Assembly (NCBI GenBank): GCA_950295325.1
Contig: OX485805.1
Coordinates: 25,653,501 to 25,717,500 of the forward strand
DNA from: Polytrichum commune
Taxonomy: Eukaryota > Streptophyta > Polytrichopsida > Polytrichales > Polytrichaceae
Reading direction: 5' to 3'
DNA length: 64,000 nucleotides
Part shown: positions 24,374-43,080 of the stretch, one piece after another
Position numbering within the stretch: the stretch's first letter is position 1
How the letters are laid out: every line of letters begins with the position of its first letter
Position numbers and translations under genes: made by a program
Notes under the pieces: model-generated
Databases searched by the model: none
Seen by the model: the letters and a program-made list of their open reading frames with translations, nothing else
Told to the model about the DNA's origin: nothing

Positions 24374-26420
24374 CTCCCCCTTAGACACAACGAGTCTAGT
24401 TTAGACATCACGTTGCCTTCCCTCGTTAAAAACCTTGCCGTGATAAAAATCCTCACAATTTGAGGTAAAAATTCACGAGTGAAGGAAAAAAGAGTGGAAG
24501 GGCCTAGACTTGATTATTTACATGTTAGGTAGGGATGAAAACCTCTACATCCCTATTCCTTGAACAATATGCCTATGCCTAGCTGTTAGTAATGACTTAG
24601 TGAATAAGTTTGCTAGGTTATCAGAACACCTAACTTGTATCACATCTATATCTGATCCCAATAATTCATGGGTGAAAAAAAAACTTTGGTAAGATGTGCT
24701 TGATTTGGTCTCCTTTGATGTAGCCCGCCTTTATCTGAGCAATGCAGGCTGCATTATCTTCATAGATCACTGTTGGAGATTCTAGAACATTAGGAAAACC
24801 ACAAGAACCTTTGATGAAGCCATCCACTACTCTCAACCAAACGCATTTGCGGGAAGCCTCGTGCAAGGCTATGATTTCCGAATGGTTTGACGATGTTGCT
24901 GCAAGGCCCTGTTTTGTTGATTTCCAACATAATGTTGTTTCTTGTCTAAGGAAAACATAACCAATTTGTGATTTTCCTTTATGTGAATCAGAATGGTTAC
25001 CCGCATCCACACATCCTTTAATGTTGCTATCTTCTCCAAACTTATAAAACAATCCTATATCCTCAGTGCCCTTAAGGTATCGTAGGATATGTTTGACACC
25101 ATTCCGATGCCGTTTTGTTGGCTTAGTACTAAATCTAGCCAATAAATTAACGGCAAATGCAATGTCAAGCTTGGTGCAATTCGCCAAATACATTAATGCA
25201 CCTATTGCTGCCAAGTATGGAGTTTCAGGTCCTAAACATTTCTCCCCCTCATCACATGGTCTAAACTCATCCTTCTTTAGATCCAATGATCGTACCACCA
25301 TTGGGAACTTAGTGAGTGAGCTACATCCATTAAAAAAACACTTGAGTAACTTTCGAGTATACAAACTATAATGTAGAAAGATTTTTTTTGCAAGGTGTTC
25401 AACCTGTAGGCCAAGACAGAAGGTAGTTTCGCCAAGAACTTTCAGCTCAAATTCATATTTGAGTTGAGAAACAATATCGGAAATGGCATCAGTTGTACAG
25501 ATGATGTTGAGGTCATCAACATATACAACCATAATAATTAGTTATGTGTGAGTTTGTTTAATAGAAATACATAGACAAACCTCATCATTCTTAAAACCCC
25601 GATCTATTAAAAAATCTCTTAGACGTTCGTACCACATCCTACCGGCTTGTTTAAGGCCATACAATGCTCTTTCAAGTTTAAGGCATTTTGGTTGTCTTTG
25701 AGAGTTTTGGAATTCCACCAACCCCGCAAGGATCCTCATGTATATGTCAATATCCAAACTACCATACAAATACGCGGTAACTACATCCATCAACCTTATT
25801 TCCAACTTCTTATCAACTGCAAAACTTAAGAGATACCCAAACGTAATTGAGTCCATCATAGGGGAATACGTCTCTTCATAATCAATGTCTGGATGTTGGG
25901 TGAAGCCTTGGGCAACTAGCCATGCTTTATACCAGGAAACGTTTCCAAATTTGTTTCGTTTCTTTACAAACACCCATTTACAACCCACTAGGTTAACCCC
26001 TTTTGGTGTAGTTTCAACTGGACTAAACACCTTCTTTGATATCAAAGACTTTAGTTCAGATCTCATGGTCTCTTCCCACATGGGCCAATCACTTCAACTA
26101 CAAGCCTCGGCTACAGTAGTCGGATGACAATCATCGTCCAAAAGTTGTGATACATGGAAACAAAAAAACATCATCTAGGTTTACCTACGTACGATCCTAT
26201 TACTTTCCTGTCTTCACAAAGTTGATTGCAATATCTATTGAATCAACTAGTGTTTCTCTTTCAGAGTCATCCAGCTCAATGCTTAGAAGCACACCTTTGC
26301 GTGCCGCACGTACCTCCTCCTGGGTACATTGTTTGTGGGGTTGAAGATCTTTACTACGACCTCTTTTCATGGGTGTGGTTTGAACGGCGGGTTTCTTTAA
26401 ACAAGCAAAAACATTAGCAG
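24374..26420 (-). pseudogene. Ty1/copia pol remnant (reverse transcriptase and RNase H)
   Basis: The minus strand from about 26081 to 24666 reads as a copia reverse transcriptase and RNase H in one frame: GCKWVFVKKR, KAWLVAQGFTQ, RALYGLKQAGRMWYERL, the catalytic MVVYVDDLN, then AATSSNHSEIIALHEASRK of RNase H. It is broken by an in-frame TAA at 25542-25544, a TGA just upstream of 26081 (in the EACS-SDWP stretch), and a frameshift in a T run near 24685. After the frameshift the family continues with SDNLANLFTKSL in another frame. Linker sequence extends upstream to about 26420. Gag, protease, integrase and the 5' LTR are absent. It is dead. Confidence 0.9.
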
Positions 26421-26449
26421 TATAAATGTGTGACTTAGTTATATTTGTG

Positions 26450-29400
26450 GCATTATTTAATGAATCGGGTAGTCTATCAGCTAACTGATTTTAATGCAGA
26501 TTGCGTTTAACCTCTCTTTCACATTCTTGGGTAATTGTTCACGTTATGTCATGAGTCCACTAGCACAGGTCGCCCTTGCAAAAGCTATCAAAAAATTGTA
26601 AGAAAATTAGGGTATTTAATATTGAATGCATTCTAAAATTTTAATTACCAATAGGGTATTAAAATTTTAAGCTTAATAGTTTTTTTTTTAAAACTTTTCA
26701 CTTTAAGGACTCCTAATATTCTAGTTCCCAAAGATAATACCCCCCTTGAAAATAAGTGGTTATCGCAAGTGTCTCCAAACATCTACTACAAGTGCCCCCC
26801 CCCCTTAATTCTAGATAAATTGTGATATTTTGCAACAACTATCCAACTAAGAATGTAGTTACTACGTTTTAAAGTGCATAATAAGATGTGTACAAGAAAT
26901 AGGACTATGCCACTAGATTTATGGGAGGTTAGTGATTTAAAATTTATTAGTCTAATTTGCACTTGTAAATCATAGTTGCATGTGTTATGTTTCGTTACAC
27001 TAACTTGACTTGTGATTGGTTGTAGAACAAAGACCTACAATTCTCTCAAAGCAAAGCTCTCGATACGAGGAGCATGCTTTATTATGGTATTCTATAGGTG
27101 CTTTCATCCAAGGGCAACCAACATTCAAACTAGAGGTGGATTGTTGATTTAGATGATCAAAGAACAACCGGCAAATAATACATCATGGGAAATCACAATG
27201 AGCCATCAAGGAGTTCAAGGGCAAAGCATATTACCGAGCCACAAAAGGAACAACTGCAATTATGAGGATTGATTTAGGATAAATCTTAGCTACAACATTT
27301 GCAAACTAGACTATTAGAATTATACACTTAATAAATTACGTCAAAATAAGGATGGCGATGCAGTCAAACCCTTGCCAATTTGGATTGTATTTTTGCAGCA
27401 TTGAGGTGTGTGAATAACATTGTGTTTGTGAATGTGTTTAAATCATGTTTGTGAGTACAAGTGTACCGTGTTATTAAACATGATAGCAAAACGGAGTTGG
27501 ATGATGGGAGACGACAAACCGCAGGGTTCGAATAGGGTTTAAACCACCTAATAAAATGCAAAATGTGGGAGTGACTAATTCTATTGGGGCAGAACCAAAC
27601 ATAACCGCCCATTCAGAAGGTAGCATGTCCATCTGTCTAGTTGTCCCTACCTACTCGTGCGGGCAAGGAGGAGATTCCAAGGCCTTGGGTCTGCCACTAA
27701 GAACGGGAAGCCAACAATGAACATTTCAAAAGCTATAACAAAAAAGAAAAGAAAAAAATGGTCCATGATACAATCATAGACTAGTATGCATGCAATGATG
27801 AGCAAGGCACCAAATGGACATGTATTAGGTATTATCCAAAAGATCAAGTGGCCAACCACATGAAGAAGTTAATTTATTCTAAACATCACTTAGGTCACTA
27901 TAGTCAAGACTGAGCATAATTGTCGATATTTAAAACTATCCTTGTTAATTGAAAACCTTTGAGTGTATCAAAATAAATCATGAAATGGTTATGAATATAT
28001 AGGGGTTTTGCTAGGTTGATGTATGATGAACCAAATACTAGTAGGACTGTGGGTACCAGTCGACAATCAATTTTTACTAAGTTTTTACACAATATGGTTC
28101 TTCCCATAGCTATAAACACATGGACCCTCTATGACGCAACCCAATAAACATGTTGTCGTTGGGGTCGTGTGCTAACGACCTTGCACCCAGTCATTTGGGG
28201 GTTTTTTTCTCATAATATGGCTTATTTGGTTGTTGGAGGGCCCTGCTCCCGGTGTCGATGTTTAATTAGCCACTCCATTCTTGCCTAAACCCGTACTTTA
28301 CTACACCTATGGGTGTAACAACCACCTCTTGTAACTTATTGGGTCTCACTTACTAGGTGTATTATGCACATGCAACTTATTGGTTTTCACTTTTGCTAGA
28401 ATAATTGAATGGTCATCACTATTGCTGGATTTTTTTTGCATGAAGTGTTACTATAGAGCCAAACTTCCTAGATGTTTGAGTGGGCATTGGTGGTATGATT
28501 GAACACGTGGATCAAACATGTGAAGTGAAAACAAATGGGTCTTTCCACCAAGTATCATATGCAACAAGAAGCACTACATTCCAAAATCTTGTAGTTCTTG
28601 CAATGAACACAAATGCATTATTTTAACATACAAATTAACATGATAGAAGTAGAGCACCTCAAGCACCTAACCAAAATTGTATGTGAAGTTGGAAATGCAC
28701 ACATTTTAGAAAATCACCACACTGATCATATGACCATTGCATGTCATTAACCTACCAAAGTATGAGAATCTATTGATATGAGATGTCAAGAGCTTCTAGC
28801 AATGTGCTGTTGCAGCTCCTTCATTGTGCCCCACATCACAAGGTACAATTAGCAAAGTTGTACTTAAATGGCTTGCACCTGAGAATAATTGCAAACGATG
28901 GGATGTTATAAGTGAACTGTCAACAACTATCAAGAGCCGCATTTAGTTCCAAGAAAGTTAGGCAATATGGAATGAGAAACTTGGCTAGGTACCAGAATAT
29001 GAAGAGGAGGGTGAAAAGTTCAAACTAATCTGTGACTGATGAGGAGCAGCTGCATTGAGTAACACATACCTCAAACCAACAATGAATCTACAAACAATAT
29101 TGTGTAGCATAGTCACAAATTTGGGAACTTCAAATGTATGACAATAGTACATAATATCACTCTTAGGTTATGTGTTGGTTTCGGGTGTGTGTACCTAAAA
29201 AATAAGAAGTCAACAAACAACCCACTGATTACAAATATTTTGAAAAAGACTGCACACCAAATGAAGACCATGATATATAAATCCAAATTGATTCTTCACC
29301 CAATCTTATGGGGAAATTGAATGTACTAATTTACAATATATCAAACTCTGAAATCTTTCAAATATGATATCAGAAAGAAGAAAAAGGAAAAATAACAATA
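26450..29400. other. Spacer between the copia relic and pirin, nothing recognised
   Basis: The region is AT-rich, with homopolymer runs (for example a C run at about 26800). Short frames on both strands have no family resemblance. No inverted-repeat element was clear. Confidence 0.45.
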
Positions 29401-29406
29401 AGAAAT

Positions 29407-32400
29407 CTAAGACATGGTCACTGGGTCAGATCTCCAGGTGTGTGCATTTTCAAATCCATTTCGACCGCTACGGAAATCGTAGACAGCCTCAGTAAGCTCT
29501 GCTTGCGTATTCATTACAAAAGGGCCATACTGTGCCACAGGCTCATTCAAGGGCTTCCCAGCCACAAGCACAAATCTCGTGGGAACCGTCCCTTTGTTCC
29601 AAGCACTCAAACCATTACCGTTGCTGAAGACTACTGTATGGGATGCTTCAATTGGCCGCGAATCCTCCTTCCCAAAAACAACATCCCCTTCAAGCACGAA
29701 GGTGAAGGCATTCCAACCTTCAGGTACAGCTTGATGGACCACCGCACCGGGTTGAAGAGTGAAGTCCAAGTACATGGTAGGTGTGCGTGTATAGACCGGC
29801 GACTTAACACCAAAAGACTCCCCTGCAATGATGATCACTTTGACTCCACCTTCATCCACCCTTGGAATATCCTTCTCTTGAAGCTCTTGGTAGTTAGGTT
29901 CAATCCTGCAAAGCAATCACCAATGCATAATTTAGTGAAACTGCTCAGTTTCTTACTCTTGATATTTTAATGAGAAATATTCCCACCATTTAGAGCAAGA
30001 AAAACTTTGCTTTTGTGGCCATGTAGAAGCCTTTGAGATAAAACAACACAATCTAACTACACTGAACATCTACTTTAATGTAGCCCACACTATCCATCAT
30101 CGACCCACATTATTGTTATGCAATCACTGGATGGCAACCAGACAGGGTGTCATAACACATGTATAATGCCACCATAAACCACATGTGTACTGTACCTTCT
30201 CCGATATGTGCAAGATGTTCAATAATAAAGACTGATGTAAATGCAATAGAGCAATAAAGAGGATGCTTCTATAAGTTTGAAGTACAACAAATTGGATAAT
30301 AGAATTTGATTCTCACATTTTATCTTTCGAGCTCAAGTTGACCCATAGTTGCAGGCCTCGCTGTAATCCCTTTGTGGCAGGCATCTCACAGTGCACTATA
30401 CCCCTTCCAGCTGTCATCCACTGCACACAGATGCATTCAACAACTCCAACATTGTAATCACATGCTTTGAATAGAATCATAAATGTTTGATACATATGTG
30501 ATAACACTCTTATCGATAGTTCCGAGAGGCCTGTTCTGGGCGTCCAGGTGTCATCAGAGGGGTATTAAGATTAGTTCTAGATATTATTAGGTAAGAATGT
30601 CAAAGGTAACCCTATCTAGTATCTATCATTATCCCATTTGCCATATGCATTGTTCCACTTGGAGCTTACATATATGAAAATTGAATCATAAAGTGATTTG
30701 AGCTATAATGACCTAAGCTCAAATATACACCATGTATATCTAATCACCGTTGTCACAAATGACTTAATGTTCACTTTCCCCTTTTTGATAGGTTGTGCTC
30801 ATCGTCCTTGACGGGTAAGCCCATGTAGACAAGCACAGGCGATTCACAGTTATTGGCTAGTGACATAAGACTAATTGGAGACTGAAAGAAATTGCATGAG
30901 GAAAAGCAAGAGAGACGCACTTGAACATCACCAGCATGGATGGTCCCTTTGTGTCCTTTGAAATCTTGATGACAAAAAGCTCCCTGTCCTCATCCACCTC
31001 ACGAGGGTTTAGTGACACACACAAATCATGCACTTCACGTTTTTTTAATTCAAGTATATGGATAATCAGAACCACCCATTTGTTTTAAGTCACGAAATTG
31101 ACCACCTTCTTAACAAGAAATTCAGGACACAGCAATTTAGTGCACAAGGTACCTCAAGCATGTAGGTCACAGTCTCAAATCCCCGGTGGGGATGATCAGG
31201 AAATCCAGCAGGTCCATGAGCTGCACAAACCAAAAATGCATGTCAGATAACTCTTTATATGTACAAATTCGTCCCTATTCATAAACCCCTCTGGAAATGT
31301 AACCAAGATGCTGAACCCATCATGGGCGCTTCCATCCATCACATAGAAGTGATAAGGAATTACATGAACTGAAAGAATCCGATGTTCAGTCGAACGAAAT
31401 GCCTGAGAATATCTATACCAAGTGCACATTAACTCCACCTCAAAAAACCGCTACAAGATTCACCATACAGTAGAAGTGAAGAAAAGAGGGTTAGCATCAT
31501 GTAGGTACCTGAGAAGTAGTCCAACAACAAAAAAGGGTCCAGCTGCTTCAGCTCCGGCCTGAAAAATTTGTAGAGCATCCATTTAGTACAACCATGAACT
31601 GTACAATCCATAAACATAGCAACTCGAAAAAAGACCCACAACGCAAAAGACACATGCTCATAATCATAGTAGCCCCAGGCATAAATCTCAGAGGAGACCT
31701 AAAATATTTAAGCCACTACAGAATGAGTTTCATCATTTGCAGGCAAATTCCTTACGAGTGTTTGCGGCAAGAGCACCAGGCTAAGGTTTCTGCGCCCAGA
31801 CAAAACTGTAAATGGTGCCATTTTTTCAAAAAAATTGAATGTGTGGACGCCAAGAGCAAAGAGACGACCAATTTTTTCACGCCATTTGCTATAAAAAATA
31901 ACTCCTATGCTCACTGTAAAATAATACTCTCAATAGTCATCGGTTTTCAAAGGTTTTTTGAGCCCATGCTTATCTCACATATAAAGTTCCATATATATCA
32001 TAAATCATCACCAAGTCTTGCCCGCAAAAAACTCGAAAGCCGATGATTATGAGAGAATCGTTTCCCAACTACCATAGGAGTTGCTCTAACGAAAAAAAAT
32101 CGGAGATAAACCCGAGTCATTATTCCAAAAATCATTCAAATTCAACATAACACCCAAAGCTAAAACCCACCTGCCAATACTCCGACGGACGGTGGCACCA
32201 TCCCCTTCCGGCTGTTCCTTCGACAAAACTTTCTTCACCACCACTCGTGGCTTCGCAAACATCGCACTCTGCCTCCCCGTGACGCTCCCCATGGATCTCG
32301 GTGCAACAAAAGAGCCAGCAATTCGGGTGCTAAACCCAAAACCCCAAAACTTCGAAGTGGAATTGAATTTCCCAAGTGAGCAGGCGCCCTTGGTGATCGA

Positions 32401-32505
32401 TCCGAGAGAGCAAGGACGAGGGCGAGGAATTGACGATGATCGCAGAAGGGCAGGTACGAGAGTAGTTGAACGAATTCGGTAAAGAGCACAAGACAAAGAA
32501 GACAT
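29407..32505 (-). CDS. Pirin-family cupin protein with N-terminal extension
   Basis: Pirins are bicupin iron proteins. Plant members have been linked to G-protein signalling and flavonol (quercetin) oxidation, so the exact role is open. Six exons join in frame: 32505-32171, 31558-31509, 31220-31153, 30983-30921, 30420-30317 and 29905-29407 (372 aa). All junctions are GT-AG. The four metal ligands of the N-terminal cupin are present: H138 and H140 (FPDHPHRGFETVTYMLEG), and H182 and E184 (WMTAGRGIVHCEMP). The first 80 or so residues are rich in Ser, Arg and Pro (MSSLSCALYRIRSTTLVPAL), which suggests an organelle transit peptide. ATG at 32505 is the first in the frame; the next is at GSVTGRQ. 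The gene appears intact. Confidence 0.93.
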
Positions 32506-32913
32506 TGCCGGTAGTGAATTTATAGTCGTGTTGAGCACATTGATAAGTTGTCATGAACTTATATACTTACGGCTGCTACGATTGTAAGAAGGGGCGTACG
32601 AATGTACGTGGAGGAATCCACCTATTTTTGAGAGCGAAGATCCCAAGTCTTCGGGGCGCACTCGGATGATGCTTCGAAGGAAGCAACCTCCGAAGCCACT
32701 GTAGACGAATCCGAACATAAGCGAAATCATCTAGAAATGTAGATCACTGTATCTACAGTACGATTAGATTCTTCCTTGGGAAATCTAGCTTCTAGTAACC
32801 TTAGGTTAGTTGTTAGGAAACTGGGCTTGCGGGCTAGGCTAAGCTGGGCGGCGTCCAAAGGTCGTAGAGTTTGTGTATGGTAGGTGGATCATGAATGGTA
32901 ATACTTTACAACT

Positions 32914-33542
32914 ACACCGTTTATGGTATTTAGTGTCACATGCATATAGTGTCACTTACCCATTTTTGAGGCGTATACTAGGTGACACCGATGATTAACA
33001 ACTTTGTCATAAGTGTCACCTCATGAGACTTGGCATTTAAGTGCGCTATTAATATGTTGGCATGAGTATGTTCAATACATTGTTTGTGGTATTTAGTGTC
33101 ACATATGTAATAGTGTCACTTATCCTATTTTGAGACATATGTTAGGTTTCATTGATGATTAACAACTTCACCTTAAGTGTCAGCTCATGACACTTGGCGT
33201 TCAAGTCCGCTTACTAATATCATGGCATGAGTATGTTCATTAGTGGTATGAGGTGCATGCTTATGTTACACAATGGTCTACAAGTTGATTAAAGTGTACA
33301 CAAATGACACTTGGCATTAGTGTGCTCAAAAATATCTTCCCCTTGCATACTAAAACGCAAGACTATCATCTAATGTATCCCTAAATGCCATAATGTAGAT
33401 TTTTTTTCACTTAAAGAAGTTACTTATGTTGACGAATGGAATCATATTGGCAACTAGCAGGTGTGAGACTTTGTGACATGTAGGCATCTAGTTTAGGCCC
33501 TTCGCAAATATTGTACGTGACACTAAATACCATAAAGGGTGT
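32914..33542. mobile_element. MITE with 26-bp inverted ends and an internal 164-bp duplication
   Basis: The left end, ACACCGTTTATGGTATTTAG, continuing TGTCAC, is repeated inverted at 33517-33542 with one mismatch. Inside, 32917-33080 and 33081-33243 are diverged tandem copies offset by 164 bp (shared blocks GGTATTTAGTGTCACAT, TGATGATTAACAACTT, GGCATGAGTATGTTCA). Because the duplication includes part of the left terminus, the element carries three termini in all. No protein is encoded. Confidence 0.8.
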
Positions 33543-33885
33543 GGCCCATTTCTCTTAAGATATGAAACACGTGATCAATATAAGATGGTTCAGAAATCCA
33601 AATCGAGGTCATAGCCACTTTCCTCATTAAAAGTTTTGGAGCTCATGTGAATATCTTATGCATTATTAAAGTAAAGATTCTCAAGCTCATCAAACAATCA
33701 TATAGGTCAACATAAGTAATGTTGACTATTGATATTACATTAGTTAACGTGTTTTGAGAATGTAATTTAGTCTCTCTTTTTTTTAACCACATCCAATTTT
33801 GGTGTATGTTCTTGGAGCCCTTCTTAACCACACACCACTCAAATATGGGTGTTTAATCAAGATAAGTAACTCAATCGGTTGAGGT
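33543..33885 (+). mobile_element. MITE family B copy
   Basis: Body blocks match family B: CTTAAGATATGAAACACGTG, GGTTCAGAAATCCAAATC, GGAGCTCATGTGAATATCTT, GATTCTCAAGCTCATCAAA and CACTCAAATATGGGTG. It directly abuts the preceding MITE, so the left end is missing or was replaced. Confidence 0.7.
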
Positions 33886-33899
33886 AGAAGCACATATGA

Positions 33900-36800
33900 T
33901 GGACAATTTGAGCCCTTAGATGGACAACAATGGACAATGCATTTGACCTAAACATTGTTATGTTAAATAGCCTTCCCCTTTTTCCGGCCATACGAAGTTG
34001 CAAAATTCGTTTATCTAGTAATAGTTCCAAGTACTTATAATGTATTTATCAAATTTAGGAGTTTTTTTGAAATTTGTAACCAAAAAAAAATTCAAATTTA
34101 ATGGATGATCCTCATAACGATATGCATATTGCACAAACACAATTCCAACACACAAATACATTTTGATTGGTTTATTTTCTTGCATATTTTATAATTTGCA
34201 AGTCCCATGTAAGTTAAGAACATGGATATCACGCACATGATGAGGAGCAAGGTATCAATTCTCTCTCTTTAGAATTGATAAACATGGCCAACTTGGATGA
34301 TAAATCAGAGCGTAGTCAATAAAGTTACATATTGGCTATGGCCGTTTTAACCAATGTGTGGTTGATTTCACAAATCCCCTATATATATGGTACCTTTAGG
34401 CATGTAATACGGTCATGTTACATATGGTAATAGACCTTGTCACAAATGTGTTGCATTGTCTATCAATTGTCATTCACAATCCAATGATTTTTATTTATTT
34501 TTTAAATCCAAACTTGGCATGAGGAATATTTGCACTTCTTAATTTGTGGTAAAGGTTGTGTATTTTACCATGTCTCCAAACCAACAATAAATCTTCATCC
34601 GATGATGGCACCACAGTCCATGCAAGTATAGGTGACCTTCACTTCAAATTTGAAGCACCTACATAATGTATTGTAAAGGTATTTGTAAAACCATTTCAAA
34701 AACACAAAAAAATGACATGTAGGACCTTTTGACTTGACATCCATTGGACTCAATGCACGTTGAAGAAAACATGTCATGAAATCTATGATGAAAACCTTGT
34801 CAATTGCTAAAGGAATCCCTCCCTTCAAAATAATGAATATTAAATAATAAAACAATTGGATGTAAGAAAGCCTTTGTTGACATACGTCCAACCGATTGCA
34901 TTCATTTTCCTTTAGCATTTAAGAAATTGACATTGTAGATTTTATGACATTTCTCTCAATATGTATTAAATCCAAGAGATGGAGGATTAAAAAGTCATTC
35001 AAGTCTTACACATCATATTGGTGAAGCAAATATCTTGCATATTATATTATGTTGGTGCCTTGATTTTGAAGTGCCTCAAGTCAAAGCAATGGTAGAGAGA
35101 CATATGATACATATTTATATGTAGTTATGCATATTCACCATCACTTGAGTTGACTTAAGATGAAAGACTTTCAATGCTCAAATGTTCTCTACATTAAATA
35201 TCAATTGCTACAAATCACTTAAAGATTAAATCAATATAGTTGAAAGCTATTTTTAATATCTTAATATTCCAACACCCCTCTTGGGGGTGCATTGCATTTT
35301 CATACTTGTAGCATGTGGGTGCACAAAAGGGGTCTTTACATGAATATGGGTTATAGAATATATATGGCATGGCTAGGGTATTTCTTTTCTTGGCAATGTA
35401 GATATTGTGTATCATGCCTTACAAAAGGGTGCCTTAAACCCAAGTCCTTCACCTAGATCTCATGGAAACACCAAGGTTAAAGATGCCCAAGGCTGGAATA
35501 ATACTCGGGGATGAGTGATCTTCCTATTCCTCTCATGCACTCTGCCACCTATGATCCACCCAATCATAGTGGTATTCCGGGTGAATTGGGTGAACGGGGT
35601 ATTTTCAACCAATCATGTGGGAACTAAGGGGCTTGCCCTTGGGGAGATAGGTGTTGACTTGTCCATGCATGTTCAAGGTGTTCACCTTTGAAAGATTACA
35701 GTATATCATTGGGGCCCTCTTATTCTCGTAATGCTCATTTTGGGATTACATATAGACTCAACCCAATTCAAAAATGAAGCAACACCATAATTCACAACGA
35801 TGGCAACATTGGAGTTGTCTTTCTTTTCATTTTGCCTTACATTGGAACACATACGTAAACATACAACAAGAGCATACATATAAGAGAATATGAAAAGTTA
35901 GGATGAAGTATTGAAGTATTTCGCATACCCACATTGGAGGCCTAATGTTGCAATTGTGTAGCCATTATAGGTAGTGTTGAGTTCACATCAAGATACAATT
36001 GCTTGAGATCTTTGATATTTTGTCGGAATATTCATAGTGCAATTAATATATATTTTATTGAATGAGCACATGTTGGGTGGATGAGGGAAAAAAAGTTCAA
36101 TCAAAAGCGATAAATACAACCACCCACTTTGCACTAAGCCCACATGACATCATAGGTTTTAAGCCCACCATAAATGGGGCCATGATCACTTAAATCAAGT
36201 AGTAGGGAGTCACATTAAATGGGGGCCATGGTCACTTAAATCAAATAGTAGGGAGCCACATTATGAAGTGATTGAACTCCATAACAATTTATTATTATTT
36301 AGATTGTAGCCAATATGGCGGTTATTGAAGTCTCTTTTCATACATCACAAATTCTAACGACACTAAAAATATTTGCATGGGAGTTCTAGCTGATTGAGAG
36401 ATGGTAGCTGCCCATAAAGATAGGTGTCAAAATTGGGTCACTAGTGGAGTTGGGCACTTCTACCATAACAATTGTGAATCACTCAGAATGTCATTGAAGT
36501 ATTAAGATCGGAGTCGAGATGCAAAGGTTATAAGGAGGTCAAAGTGGTCACAATGGCCCTTTTAATTGTGTTAGCAATTGAAACTTGTATGGTTCTCACA
36601 TTGTAAGAGGTGTCCTTTTGATGGCCATCTAAGCGACAAGCCTTGCCATTCACCACTTTAAGTATATGTGACCAAGTAGAAAAATGAGCACATAAGGCCC
36701 ACATACTATTGCAAATGTGAACCACACAAATTGTCATTTCAAGTCTGAAATCATTATGTAGTTTTAGGGTGAGGGGAATTGGAATCCCTTGGGTAGGTGA

Positions 36801-37340
36801 AGGTGTTAGTGTTCACAAAATTATACCTCGTTGCAATCAAGGTAACTATGTTTTGTGTTTGTGGGCCATTGAACCAAGGCTGATGATAGAACACTCATCC
36901 TTAGCAGCCACATGCTTAGTTGCGAGATATCTTGAAGGAGAGCGTGTTTTGGTTTTTGATTACATAGCTGTAACGTATCAATGGGGGCTACAAAGTGACT
37001 TGTATTCTTGATAGGTTCAGCAGTTAGATAATGTAAAACCCACCTTTACCATTTCTTACCATAAAACAAATGATCCGAGTTGAGGTGTTCTAAATCAGAT
37101 GAATTCCAGCCCTCATGCAAATATTTCAAAGAAACCTAGATATTCTACCATGCTACAAAGCACCAATCAAGTCATCAAACCCTTCCTATCAGGCTGATAA
37201 GCTCTTGGAACTACAACTGTAATGGGCTTGGATCTGTTCTGTCAGAATGACACGCATTGCATTTCACTCTAGTGAAGCAATGGCAGCCTTTGTTGATATT
37301 GTGTGCCCAAACACCAACTTCTCAGTTCACAGACCAGTTT
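33900..37340. other. Spacer downstream of FabG, no gene recognised
   Basis: AT-rich DNA with short, unsupported frames. A 47-bp segment is tandemly duplicated at about 36176-36262 (both copies contain CCATGRTCACTTAAATCAA and TAGTAGGGAG). No domain or element ends were recognised in the rest. Confidence 0.5.
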
Positions 37341-37355
37341 AGATGTTGAAGGCCT

Positions 37356-41998
<4,643 letters not shown>

Positions 41999-42429
41999 GC
42001 CAAAACCCTAATCCCAAATTCCAAAGCCCACCACAGACGGAGTGAACGCCAAAAACCGATAGACCACCTACTCCACTTCACTTGCGTAGGGGCAAACGAG
42101 CACGGAGTAATGCAATACCTCGAGCAGATCGGTGAGATAGCAGGCGGGAGCCCGAGTGAGAGAGAGGCGCTGTCGGGAGGAAACGGAAGGAGTTCCTGTT
42201 CCGATGCAAATGAGGGGGAGGACGGGCTGAACGATGAACGTACACTAGACATAAAAGTAGTGGTACGAAAAGAGGGTGGTGCCATGTGCCCATCCCTCCA
42301 CCCTTCGTCAGAAAGGCAGGCTCTTATAAATGCGCGCCAAGCATGCACTAAATGTTTTTACAGTGGTAGTTCCCCACCCTTACTTGTTGTGCCCCACGGG
42401 GCTGACTCAACATTTGAAATTCATACTAG

Positions 42430-42800
42430 AACATTTATCAATACAGAGCTGGTGAATGCATCCTCTCTTACCTTCCCGCCAGCTCCTCCGAGGGCAAGGG
42501 CAATGGCCTTGCCAATCCCTCGCGAAGCGCCCGTCACGATTGCCACGTCACGATTGCCACGTCACGTCACGATACCCACGTCACGATTGCCACCGGCGCC
42601 TCCACCAGCTTCCCCGACTCCGCCACAACAGAGGCCGCCTCCTTGGTGGCAGCCACCTGCACAGAGCACACTCCCCGTCTCCTCTCCTCCACGCCGACCG
42701 CATTAGCATTCTTCTTCACGCCCACAGCTTGCCGCAATCCCGCCAACGACGACCTGTCGGGAGGAAACGGAAGGAGTTCCTGCTCCGATGCAAAAGAGGG
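42430..42800 (-). pseudogene. Truncated duplicate of FabG exon 1
   Basis: The transit-peptide part is recognisable on the minus strand (QAVGVKKNANAVGVEERRRG, then ESGKLVEAPVAIVT). The DNA then runs through about four copies of the 14-bp unit GTCACGATTGCCAC before the GASRGIGK codons. The reading frame is lost there, and the 5' end of the exon is missing. Confidence 0.85.
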
Positions 42801-43026
42801 GGGGTTGGGCTGAACAATGAAGGCGGGCCTTTGTTCAGCCTTCACACTTTCGGAGCTCAATTCCCTGTCTTCAATTCTTCACTGATCAACCCAAATTACA
42901 TGCATAAGCCAAATTCATACTAAGCATAGAGGTATTTTTCAGTAATTGGCGAACATAGGAAATCATTGGATGTGATTCAAGTAGAATTCTACAGTGATTG
43001 CCGAGACTTCAGTAGAACTACAATAC

Positions 43027-43080
43027 CTGTTGGGCAACTTCATCCGCCTCCTTGGCTGACCGGGCGTAGTTAACCAACAC
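43027..43080 (-). pseudogene. Duplicate of FabG exon 2
   Basis: The 54-bp exon 2 (VLVNYARSAKEAEEVAQQ in the functional copy at 41076-41023) recurs with one visible change near its 3' end and with both splice sites preserved. Flanking intron sequence is also duplicated: 42965-43300 matches 40970-41280. The exon is usable in principle if a transcript started at the upstream exon 1. Confidence 0.85.

Noticed and set aside
32506-32538. Pirin start at 32538
   Set aside because: The codon there is GTG; the first ATG in frame is 32505.
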